Notes: generated by a model not told the origin, from the letters alone. A stretch of 64,000 nt of DNA from Lentzea pudingi (GCF_014646255.1 NZ_BMNC01000010.1:124001-188000); one strand, 5' to 3'. Positions 45,009-53,680 are shown, counted from the first letter of the stretch. Numbers and translations are program-made.

Positions 45009-45706
45009 CGGTAGCGGTGGTGCTCGGAGCACCCGAGCTCCTCGTACAACCTGATCGCCGGCTCGTTGTGCTCGGCCACCTGCAGCGCGCACGTCGTGGC
45101 ACCCTGTTCCAGGCCCCAGCCCGCCAGCTCGCCCATGAGGCGCCTCGCGAGGCCCTGGCGGCGGTGTGACGGCCGCACGGCGAGCCGGGCGACGTGCAGC
45201 ACGTCCTCGACCACGGCGCCGCGCACGGCGGCGATCACGGTGCCCTCGACGGTGAGGCTCGCGAAGCAGACGTTGCCGCCGCTGCCGAGCACGTGCCGTT
45301 GTGCGGCGGTGACCTCGGATCCGGCCGTCAGTTCCCACCATCCGGGAAGATCACGACTCTCGGCTACGCCCTCCGCGAACTTCTCCAGCGGCCCGGTCAT
45401 CACCAGTGACTCGGCCCCTCCCGGATGATCCAGATCCACCCGCCAGCCTGCGGCTTCGACCGCGGCCTCGGGCGATGAGCCGTTGACCACATGCGCCGTG
45501 GGTTTGATGCCGTGATCGCGCGCGAACGCTTGAACGGCCCTCAACGCCTCTGGGATCGGCACCCCGGGATCACCGCAGGTCAGCGTGCTGTTGGCGCGGC
45601 CGGTGAAGCCCTCGGCGGCGCGCATCAACCAGTCTCCTAGCGGAACTTCTGCCAGGGCGGGCCATGCTCGCGCGCAGAGACGTTCCAGGTGATCCACGGT
45701 GTGCAC
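44984..45706 (-). CDS. GNAT-family N-acetyltransferase
   Basis: Protein of 240 aa. The C-terminal half has the GNAT motif A: VARLAVRPSHRRQGLARRLMGELA with the acetyl-CoA RRQGLA loop, and CALQVAEHNEPAIRLYEELGC (motif B). The N-terminal half looks like a degenerate second GNAT-like lobe (GDWLMRAAEGFTGRANSTL). The substrate is unknown. It is next to and divergent from the ferredoxin gene; GTG 45706 has no obvious ribosome site. Confidence 0.88.
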   Translation of the reverse strand: MHTVDHLERLCARAWPALAEVPLGDWLMRAAEGFTGRANSTLTCGDPGVPIPEALRAVQAFARDHGIKPTAHVVNGSSPEAAVEAAGWRVDLDHPGGAESLVMTGPLEKFAEGVAESRDLPGWWELTAGSEVTAAQRHVLGSGGNVCFASLTVEGTVIAAVRGAVVEDVLHVARLAVRPSHRRQGLARRLMGELAGWGLEQGATTCALQVAEHNEPAIRLYEELGCSEHHRYRYWIPAVS

Positions 45707-45859
45707 ACGTCCATCTTGGCTACGTTGGCGAGAGGTTTTCCGAGTAGCCGTGAGGACGTGTCACATCGCACAGCTAAGGCAAGCCTGACCGGGTGATACT
45801 CGAACGTGCCGCGTACTCTCCGGCTTGCGCGGTGTGACCAGATGAAGTTGGAGAGCGCA

Positions 45860-46186
45860 GTGACTTATGTGATCGCCCAGCCGTGCGTGGATCTGCTCGA
45901 CAAGGCGTGCATCGAAGAGTGCCCTGTCGACTGCATCTACGAAGGCGACCGGATGCTCTACATCCACCCCGACGAGTGTGTGGACTGTGGCGCGTGCGAA
46001 CCGGTGTGCCCGGTGGAAGCCATCTACTACGAGGACGACGTCCCCGACGAGTGGAAGGACTACACCAAGGCGAACGTCGACTTCTTCAACGAGCTCGGCT
46101 CGCCCGGTGGCGCCTCGAAGGTCGGCAAGGTCAGCGCCGACCCGGAGTTCGTGAAGGTCCTCGCGCCGCAGGCCGAAGGGCATTGA
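45860..46186 (+). CDS. fdxA: 7Fe ferredoxin
   Basis: 108-aa seven-iron ferredoxin. C9, C17 and C50 would bind the [3Fe-4S] cluster and C21, C40, C43, C46 the [4Fe-4S] cluster (CIEECPVDCIYEG, ECVDCGACEPVCP), an exact match to the Azotobacter FdI spacing. C25 is the extra free cysteine. GTG 45860 follows GGAGAG. The typical C-terminal tail WKDYTKANVDFFNELGSPGGA is present. It overlaps dapC by TTGA; ferredoxin-dapC adjacency is also seen in mycobacteria. Confidence 0.94.
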   Translation: MTYVIAQPCVDLLDKACIEECPVDCIYEGDRMLYIHPDECVDCGACEPVCPVEAIYYEDDVPDEWKDYTKANVDFFNELGSPGGASKVGKVSADPEFVKVLAPQAEGH

Positions 46187-47280
46187 TCATTCGACACAGG
46201 GGCCCGGCGTTGCCGGACTTCCCGTGGGACCAGCTGGCAGACCACGCGGCCCAGGCGCGCAAGCACCCCGGCGGCGTGGTCGACCTGTCCGTCGGCACTC
46301 CTGTCGACCCGGTTCCCCCGGTGATCCAGTCCGCGCTGTCGTCGGTCGCCGACGTTCCCGGCTACCCGACCACCCACGGCACTCCTGAGCTGCGCGCGGC
46401 CTTCGTCGCCGCGGTGGAGCGCCGGTACGGGATCGCCGGGCTGTCCGCGGACGCGGTGCTGCCCACCATCGGCTCCAAGGAGCTCGTGGCGTGGCTGCCC
46501 ACCCTGCTCGGCGTCGGGCCGGGCGACGTCGTGGCCGTGCCGGCCGTCGCGTACCCCACCTACGAGGTGGGCGCGCTGATGGCCGGGGCCGAGGTCGTCC
46601 GCCTCGCCGACGGGGAAGCACCGCCCGCCGGCACGAAGCTGGTGTGGCTCAACTCGCCGTCGAACCCGACCGGGCGCGTGCTGTCCGCCGGGCAGCTGCG
46701 CGACGCCGTCGCCGCCGCCCGTGCCGTCGGCGCGGTCGTGGCGTCCGACGAGTGCTACCTGGCCCTGCCGTGGGACTCCTCGCCGGTGTCGGTGCTGCAT
46801 CCGTCCGTTGTGGACTCCTTCGACGGCGTGCTCGCGGTGCACTCGCTGTCGAAGTCGTCGTCGCTCGCGGGCTACCGGGCCGGGTTCGTCGCCGGTGACC
46901 CGGAGCTGGTCACGGGTCTGCTGGAACTGCGCAAGCACGCCGGCATGATCGTGCCGCGGCCGGTGCAGGAGGCCATGCGCGCCGCCCTGGAGGACGACGC
47001 GCACGTGGCCGAGCAGCGGTCGAGGTACCTGGCCCGGCGTGAGGTGCTCAAGCCCGCGCTGGAGGCGGCCGGGTTCACCGTGTCGCACTCCGAGGCGGGG
47101 CTGTACCTGTGGTCGTCACGCGATGAGGACGCCTGGGAGACGATCTCCTGGCTGGCCGAGCGCGGCATCCTCGCCGCTCCCGGCACGTTCTACGGCCCGG
47201 CGGGGGCGAAGCACGTGCGAATCGCCCTCACGGCGACGGACGAACGCGTCGCGGCAGCCGTGGAGCGGCTCAAGGCTTGA
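46183..47280 (+). CDS. dapC: Succinyldiaminopimelate aminotransferase
   Basis: Fold-type I PLP enzyme (365 aa) of the succinylase lysine/DAP route: N-succinyl-2-amino-6-oxopimelate plus glutamate to N-succinyl-DAP. Landmarks are LPDFPWDQL start block, VDLSVGTPVDPVPPVIQ, LNSPSNPTGRVLS, PLP lysine in HSLSKSSSLAGYRAGF. Start is TTG 46183 overlapping the fdxA stop, with AAGG upstream, matching the short N-terminus of homologues. Neighbours dapD and dapE complete the pathway group. Confidence 0.9.
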   Translation: MIIRHRGPALPDFPWDQLADHAAQARKHPGGVVDLSVGTPVDPVPPVIQSALSSVADVPGYPTTHGTPELRAAFVAAVERRYGIAGLSADAVLPTIGSKELVAWLPTLLGVGPGDVVAVPAVAYPTYEVGALMAGAEVVRLADGEAPPAGTKLVWLNSPSNPTGRVLSAGQLRDAVAAARAVGAVVASDECYLALPWDSSPVSVLHPSVVDSFDGVLAVHSLSKSSSLAGYRAGFVAGDPELVTGLLELRKHAGMIVPRPVQEAMRAALEDDAHVAEQRSRYLARREVLKPALEAAGFTVSHSEAGLYLWSSRDEDAWETISWLAERGILAAPGTFYGPAGAKHVRIALTATDERVAAAVERLKA

Positions 47281-48175
47281 GGGCCGACCACACCCGGCGC
47301 GTGAACTGGTTCGGTGGCACGGCATCCGTCGTGAGCCGGACCGACGTGCTGATCTCCTCGCCGCTCAGGCCGAGGCCCAGCACGAGGTGCCAGTGCAGGT
47401 CCCAGAGGTCGGCGAACGAGTCCAGTTCCACGTCGGCGTCCGCGCTGACGTGGAGCACGGCCGGTTCCGCGACGCGCACGACGCGTTCGACGGCCCGCAC
47501 GTCCCGCGTGTTGGTGCGGAAGCTGAACTGCAGGTCGACCGTCGCGAGGTCGAGCCCGTACGTCGCGTACGAGTGGCATCTGTGGTGCGGCAACGACAAC
47601 GGCTGGTTCGTCTCCAGGTAGAGATCGCCCTCGAACCGCAGCGTCGGCGAGTGCTGGCTCAGCGTCGCGCGGGCGCTGACGAACTCCCAGCCGGGCATGT
47701 CGAGCTTGGGCACCAGCAGTTCCAGCACCTCGCCACGGCGCGCTGACCGCGTGCGCTCACCCGAGCGCCACGGGATTTCCCTGCTGTAGGGCTCTTTCTT
47801 CGTGACGAACACGTACGGCGCGTTGTCGGTCTGCAGGCTGAGAACGACGACCGTGCGGTTCCTCGCCCAGTCGAACGCGACGGTGGTCAGGCCCGGCGCG
47901 ACGCCGTCGAAGTGGCTCTCGACCCGCGGCCACCAGCTCGACAGCTCCTCCGCCGGGGCGCCCTTGACGTAACGGCCCTTCTCGTCGACCCCGACGATCC
48001 ACATGGCCTCGGACCCGCGGGCGGCGTTGCACAGCGCGGCGATCTGGCGCGCGGCCTTGCCGTGGTCGACGGGCCACTGCGTCTTGAACTCCACGAAGGA
48101 GTCCTCCGACTGCGCGCCCTGGAGGGCACGCTCGATGGCAGCGCGAGCGTTCAACTCGAGTCGCTGTTTCAGCAC
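47270..48175 (-). CDS. AlbA_2/Schlafen-like domain protein
   Basis: 301 aa. Residues about 15-120 match the AlbA_2 (divergent AAA-4, Schlafen-type) fold: SEDSFVEFKTQWPV, AARQIAALCNAARGSEAMW, IVGVDEKGRYVKG. The remainder is beta-rich and unassigned. Such domains bind nucleic acid or nucleotides in several prokaryotic contexts, but no function can be named. Strong AAGGAGG 5 nt before GTG 48175 selects this start over GTG 48181. Its end overlaps dapC by 11 bp. Confidence 0.8.
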   Translation of the reverse strand: MLKQRLELNARAAIERALQGAQSEDSFVEFKTQWPVDHGKAARQIAALCNAARGSEAMWIVGVDEKGRYVKGAPAEELSSWWPRVESHFDGVAPGLTTVAFDWARNRTVVVLSLQTDNAPYVFVTKKEPYSREIPWRSGERTRSARRGEVLELLVPKLDMPGWEFVSARATLSQHSPTLRFEGDLYLETNQPLSLPHHRCHSYATYGLDLATVDLQFSFRTNTRDVRAVERVVRVAEPAVLHVSADADVELDSFADLWDLHWHLVLGLGLSGEEISTSVRLTTDAVPPNQFTRRVWSALKP

Positions 48176-48197
48176 GTGCACCTCCTTCCGGTGAGAA

Positions 48198-48227
48198 GGG
48201 CCCAGTCTGCCTTCGCAGACCGGGCCC
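48198..48227 (-). terminator. Terminator-like hairpin after dapD
   Basis: GGGCCC and the GTCTGC block pair with GCAGAC and GGGCCC across a CTTC loop, with one bulge. It sits between dapD and the AlbA_2 gene on the minus strand. Confidence 0.65.
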
Positions 48228-48245
48228 GGACACCGAGTTCCTGTG

Positions 48246-49202
48246 TCAGTCGTTCGCGTGCAAGGCCGCGTTCAGTTCGACGCCGGTGCCCTTGCGGGCC
48301 AGCACCCGGACGGCGCCGGTCACGGAGTCCCGGATGAACAGCAGGTTCGATTGTCCGCTCAACGACACCGCCTTGACGACCTCGCCGTCCGGAAGCGTGA
48401 CCTTCGTGCCCGCGGTGACGTAGAGGCCGGCCTCGACCACGCAGTCGTCACCGAGCGAGATGCCCAGACCGGCGTTCGCGCCGAGCAGGCACCGCTCGCC
48501 GATGCTGATGACCTGCTTGCCGCCGCCGGACAGGGTGCCCATGATCGACGCGCCGCCGCCGACGTCCGACCCGTCGCCGACCACGACGCCGCCGGAGATG
48601 CGGCCCTCGACCATCGAACTGCCGAGCGTGCCGGCGTTGAAGTTCACGAAGCCCTCGTGCATGACCGTGGTGCCGGACGCGAGGTGGGCGCCGAGGCGGA
48701 CGCGGTCCGCGTCACCGATGCGGACGCCGGACGGGACGACGTAGTCGACCATGCGCGGGAACTTGTCGATGCTGTAGACCGTCACCGGCCCCCGCAGGCG
48801 CAGCCGGGTGCGGGTCTGCTCGAAGCCGTCGACCGCGCACGGGCCGTGGTTCGTCCACACGACGTTCGTCAGCAGGCCGAACATGCCGTCGAGGTTCGCG
48901 CCGTGCGGCTGGATCAGGCGGTGGCTGAGCAGGTGCAGGCGCAGCCAGATGTCGTAGGTGGTCTCCGGGGCGGCGTCCAGGTCGATGACGACCTTGACGC
49001 CGACGACCTCGACGCCGCGTTCCAGGTCCTCGCCGAGCAGTTTCGCGGCGGCCTCACCGAGCGCCTCCGCGATCTCGGCGGACGACACGCGGACGGTGCC
49101 CGGCTCGCCCGCCTCACCGAGGGCGGGGGACGGGTACCAGGTGTCGAGGACGGTGCCGTCCGGGGTCACAGTGGCCAAGCCGATGCCGTATGCGGTGCTC
49201 AC
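48246..49202 (-). CDS. dapD: 2,3,4,5-tetrahydropyridine-2,6-dicarboxylate N-succinyltransferase
   Basis: Acyltransferase (318 aa) of the left-handed beta-helix family, transferring succinyl from succinyl-CoA to tetrahydrodipicolinate in the succinylase DAP pathway. N-terminal helical domain, then hexapeptide repeats (VRIGDADRVRLGAHLASGTTVMHEG). ISGGVVVGDGSDVGGGAS and GANAGLGISLGDDCVVEAG are typical of the actinobacterial DapD branch. A TAAGCT box lies 8 nt before GTG 49202 and there is no ribosome site, so leaderless translation is likely. It is convergent with dapC but in the same pathway. Confidence 0.94.
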   Translation of the reverse strand: MSTAYGIGLATVTPDGTVLDTWYPSPALGEAGEPGTVRVSSAEIAEALGEAAAKLLGEDLERGVEVVGVKVVIDLDAAPETTYDIWLRLHLLSHRLIQPHGANLDGMFGLLTNVVWTNHGPCAVDGFEQTRTRLRLRGPVTVYSIDKFPRMVDYVVPSGVRIGDADRVRLGAHLASGTTVMHEGFVNFNAGTLGSSMVEGRISGGVVVGDGSDVGGGASIMGTLSGGGKQVISIGERCLLGANAGLGISLGDDCVVEAGLYVTAGTKVTLPDGEVVKAVSLSGQSNLLFIRDSVTGAVRVLARKGTGVELNAALHAND

Positions 49203-49210
49203 GGGTACCG

Positions 49211-49216
49211 AGCTTA
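49211..49216 (-). promoter_or_regulatory. -10 box (TAAGCT) of dapD, leaderless
   Basis: Minus-strand TAAGCT ends 8 nt before GTG 49202. Confidence 0.5.
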
Positions 49217-49283
49217 GTCCGACGGCAGAGCCGTGACCGTGTGGTGGGGACGTGCGGCGGGCAGTGTGATCAGGCCGCGAGGG

Positions 49284-49697
49284 TCAGTCCGGGACCTCGG
49301 CGCTGAAGTACAGCGAGCCCAGGTCGCCGCGGGTGGCGATGAGAGCCTCGTTGCACTTCGACTGGCGCGCGTCGGTGCTCGAGACGTTGTCGACGCGGAC
49401 CTCGCCGCACTGGTGCGCCTCGAAGTCGCCCACGGCGGTCATCAACCGGGGCAGGACCTCGCTGACGTCCTGCTGGACCTCCTTGCCCCGCAACGATCCG
49501 TCGAGCAGCCGGGTCATGGTGCCGACCTCCTCGACCCACGCGGCGCAGTCGGCGGGGGTGAAGCTGTGCTGCGAGCCGCAGGGTGCCGTGAACAACGTCC
49601 GGATCTCGCCGCACTGCCGGCCGCAGGCGGCGGGAGCCTCACCGCAGCCGGTGGCCATGAGCAGCAGGAAGATGACCAGGAGTGTGCGCTTGATCAC
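49284..49697 (-). CDS. Probable lipoprotein of unknown function
   Basis: 137 aa. Signal sequence MIKRTLLVIFLLLMATGC with a lipobox-like ATGC (less standard than LAGC), followed by a Cys-rich short domain (GEAPAACGRQCGEI, APCGSQHSF, ADCAAWVEE, HQCGEV, SKCNEAL: eight cysteines in all), suggesting disulfides. GTG 49697 was chosen because TACCGT (49705-49710) is 7 nt upstream; a start at 49706 would overlap that box. Divergent from dapE. I do not recognise the family. Confidence 0.7.
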   Translation of the reverse strand: MIKRTLLVIFLLLMATGCGEAPAACGRQCGEIRTLFTAPCGSQHSFTPADCAAWVEEVGTMTRLLDGSLRGKEVQQDVSEVLPRLMTAVGDFEAHQCGEVRVDNVSSTDARQSKCNEALIATRGDLGSLYFSAEVPD

Positions 49698-49744
49698 GCA
49701 GCGCACGGTATCGGCTGAACGGCCCAGCGCCCAAGCCGCCTGAG

Positions 49745-49750
49745 TAGGGT
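49745..49750 (+). promoter_or_regulatory. -10 box (TAGGGT) of dapE, leaderless
   Basis: TAGGGT ends 6 nt before GTG 49757. Confidence 0.4.
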
Positions 49751-49756
49751 GAGCCG

Positions 49757-50824
49757 GTGTCCGACACCCTTGATCTCCACGCCGACCCGATCGACCTGAC
49801 GACTTCGCTGGTGGATGTCCGCAGCGTGTCGGGGGAGGAGGCGGAGATCGCGGACCTCGTGGAACGGTCGCTCCAGCTCCACGCCCCCCACCTGGAGATC
49901 ACCCGATCAGGGAACGCCGTGCTGGCGCGGACGAACCTCGGCAGGGAGCGCCGGGTCGTGCTCGCCGGCCACCTCGACACCGTGCCGATCAACCAGAACT
50001 TCCCGAGCCGCCGCGAGGGCGACGTCCTGCACGGCTGCGGCACCGTCGACATGAAGGGCGGCGACGCGGTCATGCTCGCGATCGCGGCACTGAGTGCGGA
50101 CGCGCGCCACGACCTCACGTTCGTCTTCTACGACTGCGAGGAGATCGAGGCCGAGCGCAACGGGTTGACGCGCATCCAGCGAGAACTGGAGGAGTGGCTG
50201 CGCGGTGACCTCGCGATCGTCTGCGAGCCGTCCAACGGCACGGTCGAGGCCGGCTGCCAGGGCACGATGCGCATCGAGATCCGCACGTCGGGCAAGCGCG
50301 CGCACACCGCCAGGGCGTGGATGGGCGAGAACGCGATCCACGGCCTGGGCGAGGCGCTGCGCAGGCTGGAGGCGTACGTCCCGCGCCAGCCCGAGATCGA
50401 CGGCTGCCACTACCACGAGGGCCTGCAGGCCGTGAAGATCAGCGGCGGCGTCGCGGGCAACGTCGTGCCGGACGCGGCCGTGCTGACCGTCAACCACCGG
50501 TTCGCGCCGGACCGCACCGTGGAGCAGGCCGAACAGCACCTGCGCGAGGTCTTCGAGGGCTTCGACGTCACCGTCACGGACTTCGCGGCCGGCGCGTTGC
50601 CCGGCCTGAACGCTCCGGCCGCTGAAGAGCTGGTGCGGGCCGCCGGCGGCACCCCCGTGGCCAAGCTGGGGTGGACCGACGTGGCGCGGTTCGCTGCTTT
50701 GGGGATGCCCGCGGTCAATTTCGGGCCGGGTGATCCGACGCTGGCGCACACCCAGGAGGAGAACGTGCCCGTCCAGCAGATCACCGAGTGTTTCGCCGTG
50801 CTTAAGCGATTTCTGTTGAGCTGA
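49757..50824 (+). CDS. dapE: Succinyl-diaminopimelate desuccinylase
   Basis: M20 zinc peptidase-type hydrolase (355 aa) that removes succinate to give LL-diaminopimelate. Metal-site motifs: AGHLDTVP (His/Asp), GTVDMKGGDAVML, DCEEIEAERNGL (Glu general base), CEPSNGTVEAGCQG, and the terminal AHTQEENV. This is the actinobacterial DapE subtype. With dapC and dapD here, three steps of lysine and cell-wall DAP synthesis lie in a 4.7 kb group, though transcribed on both strands. Confidence 0.93.
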   Translation: MSDTLDLHADPIDLTTSLVDVRSVSGEEAEIADLVERSLQLHAPHLEITRSGNAVLARTNLGRERRVVLAGHLDTVPINQNFPSRREGDVLHGCGTVDMKGGDAVMLAIAALSADARHDLTFVFYDCEEIEAERNGLTRIQRELEEWLRGDLAIVCEPSNGTVEAGCQGTMRIEIRTSGKRAHTARAWMGENAIHGLGEALRRLEAYVPRQPEIDGCHYHEGLQAVKISGGVAGNVVPDAAVLTVNHRFAPDRTVEQAEQHLREVFEGFDVTVTDFAAGALPGLNAPAAEELVRAAGGTPVAKLGWTDVARFAALGMPAVNFGPGDPTLAHTQEENVPVQQITECFAVLKRFLLS

Positions 50825-50828
50825 TCAC

Positions 50829-50834
50829 TAGAAT
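50829..50834 (+). promoter_or_regulatory. -10 box (TAGAAT) of the LOG-family gene, leaderless
   Basis: TAGAAT ends 7 nt before ATG 50842, in an AT-rich patch just after the dapE stop. Confidence 0.55.
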
Positions 50835-50841
50835 CTCAGTG

Positions 50842-51624
50842 ATGACGGAAGAGAAGAAGAACGGCGCCGTCGACGAGCGCCCCAGTGAGAAGCAGCGCGG
50901 CCCCGTCGTGGAGCGGCGTGATCGCAAGGACGACCGCACGACCACCACCGACCAGCGGCTGCTGGACTCCCGCGGCCCCTCCGACTGGGTGCACACCGAC
51001 CCTTGGCGGGTGCTGCGCATCCAGGCCGAGTTCGTCGAGGGCTTCGGCGCACTGGCCGAGGTACCGGCCGCGGTGACGGTCTTCGGATCGGCGCGCACCG
51101 GCCGTGACCACCCGGAATACCAGCTCGGGCGGGATTTGGGCGCGGCGCTGGCCGAGGCCGGGTTCGCGGCGATCACCGGTGGTGGGCCCGGTGCGATGGA
51201 GGCGGTCAACCGCGGGTGTTCGGAGGCCGGTGGGTTCTCCATCGGGCTCGGCATCGAGTTGCCGTTCGAGCAGGGGTTGAATCCGTGGGTCGATCTCGGG
51301 GTGAACTTCCGCTACTTCTTCGTGCGCAAGACGATGTTCATCAAGTACTCGCAGGCCTTCATCTGTCTGCCGGGTGGGTTCGGGACGCTTGACGAGCTGT
51401 TCGAGGCGTTGACGTTGGTGCAGACGAAGAAGGTCACGAAGTTTCCGGTGGTGTTGTTCGGGACCGAGTACTGGCAGGGGCTTTACGACTGGATCCAGAG
51501 TTCGGTGCTGGCTGGGGGGAAGGTCGGGGAGAAGGATCTTGCTTTGTTGCATCTGACGGATGACATCGATGATGCGGTTCGGGTGGTCAAGGATGCGCAC
51601 AAGGCTTGGGCGGACGCGCATTAA
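50842..51624 (+). CDS. LOG family protein (TIGR00730-like), cytokinin riboside monophosphate phosphoribohydrolase-like
   Basis: 260 aa. After a disordered charged N-terminus (about 60 residues) comes the LOG Rossmann core with both signatures: GGGPGAMEAVNRG and PGGFGTLDELFEAL. LOG proteins cleave the ribosyl bond of (modified) adenosine monophosphate and similar nucleotides. ATG 50842 fits a leaderless start after TAGAAT. A second, shorter LOG paralogue lies at 52114. Codon use in the last third drifts towards lower GC third positions. Confidence 0.9.
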   Translation: MTEEKKNGAVDERPSEKQRGPVVERRDRKDDRTTTTDQRLLDSRGPSDWVHTDPWRVLRIQAEFVEGFGALAEVPAAVTVFGSARTGRDHPEYQLGRDLGAALAEAGFAAITGGGPGAMEAVNRGCSEAGGFSIGLGIELPFEQGLNPWVDLGVNFRYFFVRKTMFIKYSQAFICLPGGFGTLDELFEALTLVQTKKVTKFPVVLFGTEYWQGLYDWIQSSVLAGGKVGEKDLALLHLTDDIDDAVRVVKDAHKAWADAH

Positions 51625-51742
51625 CTGAGTGCGCGGGTGCTGTTGCGTGCGGGTTGTCGCGTTCCAGCGGGGTTGGTCGCGTCCCTGGGGCACGGTTGCC
51701 TTGCGAGGGTGCTCGCGCGGGTCATGACGGATCAAGGGGCCG

Positions 51743-51865
51743 CGATTGGGGCTTGACCTTGAGCCTCTGGCGGGATGCGTAGACGGCCGGAAAGGCCGGG
51801 CTGAGAAGCGCCCGGCCGTGCCCGTGAGGGTGGCATCCCGCCCCCTCAAGGTAAAGCCCCAATCG
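51743..51865 (+). repeat. 123-bp hairpin element, copy B
   Basis: Same architecture as 35338-35461, in opposite orientation: outer arms beginning CGATTGGGGCTTGACCTTGA with one mismatch on the right arm, inner stem GCGGGATGC/GCATCCCGC, and an apical GGCCGGGC/GCCCGGCC hairpin preceded by GGCCGGAAA. The inner stem differs from copy A at paired positions only in a complementary way. Confidence 0.85.
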
Positions 51866-51980
51866 CCATGTGAGGTGCCTACCGGTACCCATGGATGAGC
51901 AGGTTCAGACGGCTCGCTTCGCATCGCCACGCCAGGACTCGTAGATGGACGGCTTGCATCGCTGGCTATCCGGTTGGCAC

Positions 51981-52073
51981 CGCGCGCCGGGCCTCGCCCG
52001 AGGTCGGCTTGCGTTGGCGAGTGCGGGTGATTGCGCGCGCCGGGCCTCGTCCGAGGTTGGCTTGCGTTGGCGA
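51981..52073. repeat. 40-bp direct repeat
   Basis: Positions 51981-52020 and 52034-52073 are identical apart from two C/T differences; the start-to-start distance is 53 bp. It lies upstream of the second LOG gene and is not coding. Confidence 0.85.
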
Positions 52074-52113
52074 CTCCGTACCGATTGATCACAAGAAGTG
52101 GAAAGCTCAGACC

Positions 52114-52647
52114 GTGTACATCGCTGTTTACTGCGGAAGCCTCGCCACCGTCCCCCAGAGCTACGTCGACCTCGCCGCCGAGGTGGGGCGCCAGATCGCC
52201 GCGCGCGGCTGGCACCTCGTCTGGGGTGGCGGGCAGACGTCGATGATGGGTGCGGTCGCGCGTGAGGCGCGGGCCGGTGGGGCGCACACCTACGGTGTCA
52301 TCCCGAAGGGGCTCGCCACCAGGGAGATCGCCGACCGCGACTCGACCGAGCTGCACGTCGTCGAGACGATGCGCGAGCGCAAGAAGATGATGGACGACAA
52401 GGCGGACGCGTTCCTGACGTTGCCCGGTGGGATCGGTACCGCCGAGGAGTTCTTCGAGGTGTGGACCGCCGGTGTGCTCGGCATGCACGGCAAGCCTGTG
52501 GTGTTGCTGGACGTCGACAACCACTACAAGGGGCTTGTCGAGTGGCTGACCGAGTTGCGGGACAAGGGATTTGTCTCGCACGCCGCGTTGAAGTCGCTGA
52601 TCGTCACGGACGACGTGTCAGTTGCTCTTGACGCTTGCGTCGTCTAG
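52114..52647 (+). CDS. LOG family protein (short paralogue)
   Basis: 177 aa. MYIAVYCGSLATVPQSY is the LOG N-terminus; signatures are GGGQTSMMGAVAREA (a variant of GGGxGxMG) and PGGIGTAEEFFEVW, with catalytic-type RERKKMMDDKADAF. GTG 52114 gives the family start; upstream in-frame codons run through the direct repeat and are not conserved. The end overlaps the convergent winged-helix gene by 30 bp. Two LOG genes separated by a repeat element may reflect an old duplication, although they differ in length and sequence. Confidence 0.88.
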   Translation: MYIAVYCGSLATVPQSYVDLAAEVGRQIAARGWHLVWGGGQTSMMGAVAREARAGGAHTYGVIPKGLATREIADRDSTELHVVETMRERKKMMDDKADAFLTLPGGIGTAEEFFEVWTAGVLGMHGKPVVLLDVDNHYKGLVEWLTELRDKGFVSHAALKSLIVTDDVSVALDACVV

Positions 52648-53676
52648 TCCCTTGGCCTGAGCGAGGAGTTGGGTCTCCGGCAGGAGGTCCGGTAGTGGGC
52701 GGTACGGCGTCGCCGTCACCTCGAACCGCTTGCCGGACACCACCCTGCCCTGCCAGGAGCCCGCGATCTCGCCGTCGACCAGGATCGCGCCGCGTCGGCC
52801 GAGGATGCGGAAGATGTCCTTCTGCGCTGCCTTGTCGGGCAGGAGGAGGTCCCGGTCGCGGGCTTGTAGATACGGGTCGGTCGGGGGGAGCAGGCGGACG
52901 GCAGGGGGTTCGGCGTCGGCGATCTCCAGGTCCTCCGGCAGCCAGGCCTTCTGGCCGTCCACGGTCACCTCGGTCAGGCCGTCCTTCGGCCAGCGCTTCT
53001 TGACCTCCCGGGTGCTGCTGCCGAAGTAACTGGCCACTTCGGACGGTCCGGCCGGGCCGTGCAGGGTCAGGTAGCGGTGCACCAGTTCGTCGAAGCCCGC
53101 TGTCTTGCGCGGGACGCCCGGCCAGCCGTGGATGCGTTCGAACGTCACGGTCTTCTCCTCCGGGATGATCCGGAGGCCCGCCGGCAGTGCGCCGAGGCGG
53201 AAGATCGGGTCGCTCACGTGTTCGGTCTCGCAGCCCCGGCACGGTTCGATCGTCTGCTTCGGTGCCAACGGGGTCAGCGCCTTGCTCACCTCGCCCTTGG
53301 TCATCGGCTTCGTGACGATGGACCGCATGGCGGTGGCGATGTGGCGCAGCGCGTCCAGCAGATCGTCGACCTTCGGGCGGGCCGCTCGGGCTCGGGCGTC
53401 GGCGTCGCTCCACGGCCACAGCGCGCGGGAGAACGCTTTCAGCTCGCCCGCGCGGTGCAGGTGCGGGGCACCGCGTACGGACCAGGTCACGACGAAGTCG
53501 TCCACCTTCGGTTCCGCCAGGCGGGCGGCGAGACTCAGCAGGGCCGAGCCGGAGGTGTTGTCCTGGACGCCCAGGGAGAACACCGCCAGCTCGGCCGCGT
53601 CGCTGATCCGCCGGTCCAGTTCGTGCTGGTGGATCCGGTGGAGGAGCACCTGCTGCCGGGTGAGGTCCACCCGCAC
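52618..53676 (-). CDS. Winged helix DNA-binding domain protein (HTH_42/AlkZ-like)
   Basis: 352 aa of the DUF1006/YcaQ-AlkZ superfamily. Its layout is an N-terminal AraC-like or tandem winged-helix region (RVDLTRQQVLLHRIHQHELDR), GPAGPSEVASYFGSSTREVKKRW and a beta-rich C-terminal part (LLPPTDPYLQARDRDLLLPDKA, ILVDGEIAGSWQGR). Family members include glycosylases unhooking DNA crosslinks, but the catalytic QxQ motif of AlkZ (QQ-like RQQV near residue 7) is only partly evident, so enzymatic activity is open. GTG 53676 may be one of several starts (GTG 53670 also possible). Confidence 0.82.
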   Translation of the reverse strand: MRVDLTRQQVLLHRIHQHELDRRISDAAELAVFSLGVQDNTSGSALLSLAARLAEPKVDDFVVTWSVRGAPHLHRAGELKAFSRALWPWSDADARARAARPKVDDLLDALRHIATAMRSIVTKPMTKGEVSKALTPLAPKQTIEPCRGCETEHVSDPIFRLGALPAGLRIIPEEKTVTFERIHGWPGVPRKTAGFDELVHRYLTLHGPAGPSEVASYFGSSTREVKKRWPKDGLTEVTVDGQKAWLPEDLEIADAEPPAVRLLPPTDPYLQARDRDLLLPDKAAQKDIFRILGRRGAILVDGEIAGSWQGRVVSGKRFEVTATPYRPLPDLLPETQLLAQAKGLDDASVKSN

Positions 53677-53680
53677 ATTC

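Larger units (their letters stand above)
51625..52113. other. 489-bp gap between the two LOG genes, with repeats
   Basis: No gene is seen. It contains hairpin element copy B (51743-51865) and a 40-bp direct repeat (51981-52020 and 52034-52073). The rest is GC-poor relative to coding neighbours and has no clear promoter. Confidence 0.6.
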
